A stretch of DNA of 64,000 nucleotides, taken from contig NZ_NQLA01000004.1 of assembly GCF_002252705.1 (NCBI RefSeq), forward strand, positions 121,784-185,783, written 5' to 3'. This stretch comes from Vulcanococcus limneticus LL. Lineage in GTDB: Bacteria; Cyanobacteriota; Cyanobacteriia; PCC-6307; Cyanobiaceae. Positions 62,824 to 64,000 of this stretch are shown here, piece by piece (position 1 is the first letter of the stretch; each line of letters begins with the position of its first letter). The notes beneath the pieces are model-generated. The model saw nothing but the letters and a program-made list of their open reading frames with translations. It was not told where the DNA came from and did no database searches. Position numbers and translations under genes: made by a program.

Positions 62824-64000
62824 CGCCCAGCCCGCCCCCCGTGGCCGAGCGCTGCCGGCTGCTGCTGGAGCAGTGGCGGGCTGAGCTGGCCCTGACGGCC
62901 CGGGAGCGCTCGGGGCTGGCCCCGGAGCTTCAGGCCCTGGAGGGGCAGCTGCAGGCCCTGGAGCGGCGCCTCCTGCGGGTGGCCGTGTTCGGACGGGTGG
63001 GGGTGGGCAAGTCGAGCCTGCTCAACGCCCTGCTCGGGGAGGCCACCTTCGCCACGGACGTGGCCCACGGCTGCACCCGCCGCCAGCAGCGGGCCCGCTG
63101 GCCTGTGGCGATCCCGGGCCTGGCGGCGGTGGAGCTGGTGGACACCCCCGGCATCGACGAGATCGCCGCCCGGGCCCGCCAGCGCCTGGCGGCCCGGGTG
63201 GCCCTCGGCGCCGACCTGGTGCTGCTGGTGCTCGATGGCGACCTGACCACGCCGGAGGCCGAGGCCCTGGAGCTGCTGCTGGCCAGCGGCAAGCCCCTGC
63301 TGCTGGTGCTGAACCGGATCGACTGCTGGCCGGAGGCGGAGCACGACGCCCTGCTGGCCAGCATCCGCCGCCGCCTGCCGGCCAGCGCCCGCCACCTGGA
63401 GCTGCTGGCGGTGGCCTCGGCGCCCCGCCGGCCCGAACTGCTCGCCGACGGACGGGTGCGCAGCGTGGCCGGCGCCCCCCGGATCGAGCCGCTGCGGCAG
63501 CAGCTCACCGCCCTGCTGGAGGGCAGCGGCGAGCTGCTGCTGGGCCTCAATGCCCTGCGCGCCGCCGATCGCTTCCAGCAGAGCCTGCAGCGCTGGCGGC
63601 TGCGCCAGGGGCGGGCCGCGGCCCAGGGGCTGATCGGCCGCTTCGCCGCCCTGAAGGCCACGGGGGTGGCCGCCAATCCGCTGCTGCTGCTGGATCTGGC
63701 CGGCGGCCTGGCCCTGGACACGGCCCTGGTGCTGCAGCTCTGCCAGCTCTATGGCCTGCCGATGGGGGGCGCCGGGGCCCGGGCGTTGCTGGTGCGGCTC
63801 TCGGCCCAGAACGCCCTGCTGGGGGGCGCCCAGCTGGGGATCCAGCTCGTGCTGGGGGGCATCCGCCAGCTGCTGGTGCTGGCGGCGCCCCTGAGCGGCG
63901 GCCTCAGCCTGGCGCCGGCGGCGCCGGTGGCCCTGGCCCAGGCGGCCCTGGCGGTGCACACCACCCGCCTCACCGGCCGGCTCGCGGCGGCGGAGCTGCT
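62820..64000 (+). CDS. GTPase with C-terminal hydrophobic domain (runs off the window)
   Basis: The ATG at 62820 overlaps the upstream stop, and the frame is open for 393 codons to the window edge. A G domain lies at about 45-215: P-loop VAVFGRVGVGKSSLLNALLG, switch Thr in HGCTRRQQRARW, G3 VDTPGIDE, and G4 NRID. After it the protein becomes helical and hydrophobic (from about residue 285, NPLLLLDLAGGLALDTALVL), recalling DUF697-type GTPases found at cyanobacterial and plastid membranes. The C-terminus is outside the window. Function unknown; membrane-associated. Confidence 0.9.
   Translation, partial: MTPSPPPVAERCRLLLEQWRAELALTARERSGLAPELQALEGQLQALERRLLRVAVFGRVGVGKSSLLNALLGEATFATDVAHGCTRRQQRARWPVAIPGLAAVELVDTPGIDEIAARARQRLAARVALGADLVLLVLDGDLTTPEAEALELLLASGKPLLLVLNRIDCWPEAEHDALLASIRRRLPASARHLELLAVASAPRRPELLADGRVRSVAGAPRIEPLRQQLTALLEGSGELLLGLNALRAADRFQQSLQRWRLRQGRAAAQGLIGRFAALKATGVAANPLLLLDLAGGLALDTALVLQLCQLYGLPMGGAGARALLVRLSAQNALLGGAQLGIQLVLGGIRQLLVLAAPLSGGLSLAPAAPVALAQAALAVHTTRLTGRLAAAEL

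Noticed and set aside
62049..63959. 636-codon minus-strand frame at the right edge
   Set aside because: It lies opposite the DUF21/CBS gene and the GTPase, both with clear motifs; the composition is Gln/His/Gly-rich noise.

Overview
The window is GC-rich, gene-dense DNA from a cyanobacterium, most likely an alpha-cyanobacterium of the Cyanobium/Synechococcus type. The lineage call rests on cytochrome c550 (psbV), plant-type ferredoxin (petF), the ferredoxin-thioredoxin reductase variable chain (ftrV), the plastid-type ribosomal protein PSRP-3/Ycf65, the short cyanobacterial rpoZ, a photosystem II S4-domain protein, DUF1818 and DUF2811 proteins, an NtcA-type promoter, and copies of the cyanobacterial GCGATCGC octamer (for example 17055-17062 and 26269-26276).

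Region 1 (1-18.6 kb) looks like an accessory island. On the minus strand lie a small RTX-repeat protein, a sulfotransferase, an uncharacterised repeat-like protein and a two-domain glycosyltransferase (GT2 plus GT61). Divergent from these is a translationally coupled plus-strand operon: TPR protein, parvulin-like protein, ABC exporter with an N-terminal CRP-like domain, and HlyD adaptor, followed by a GT4 glycosyltransferase and an unknown protein. A frameshifted IS5-type transposase remnant (about 14.0-14.8 kb) follows, then a second parvulin-like protein coupled to a coiled-coil/RodZ-C-like membrane protein, and a convergent PP2C phosphatase/J-domain pair. The likely theme is type I secretion plus sulfated or glycosylated surface material. 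No outer-membrane TolC-type gene is present in the window.

Region 2 (18.7-48 kb) is core genome: truB, yebC, a spoIID-like gene coupled to nagB, RNase Z, psbV, petF, prmA, serA, a PSII S4 protein, tRNA-Val(GAC), murD, an EVE protein, DUF2811, DUF1818, rpoZ, an Hsp70-like protein, ftrV, pyrR, gpmI, secG, msrB, amt, groESL and atpD-atpC. Regulatory sites visible in the sequence are a CIRCE operator with a sigma-70-like promoter in front of groESL, an NtcA box with a correctly spaced -10 in front of amt, and several intrinsic terminators. One of these, behind atpC, has a perfect 26-bp stem. The Amt protein carries Glu at the position of the first pore histidine.

Region 3 (48-57.7 kb) is the most distinctive part: a rhomboid-like protein, a class A penicillin-binding protein with an N-terminal FHA domain, and a divergent, tightly packed operon encoding a small membrane protein, an FHA membrane protein, a Ser/Thr kinase with a zinc ribbon, a von Willebrand A protein, a PP2C phosphatase with a membrane anchor, and a membrane protein with an NTF2-like tail. 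Kinase plus vWA plus PP2C resembles the TerY-phosphorylation triad known from Ter-type stress systems, here with FHA readers and next to a cell-wall enzyme.

Region 4 (57.7-64 kb) holds PSRP-3, a HAD-family hydrolase, a pentameric ligand-gated ion channel homologue, aminopeptidase P, a DUF21/CBS membrane protein and a GTPase that runs off the right edge.
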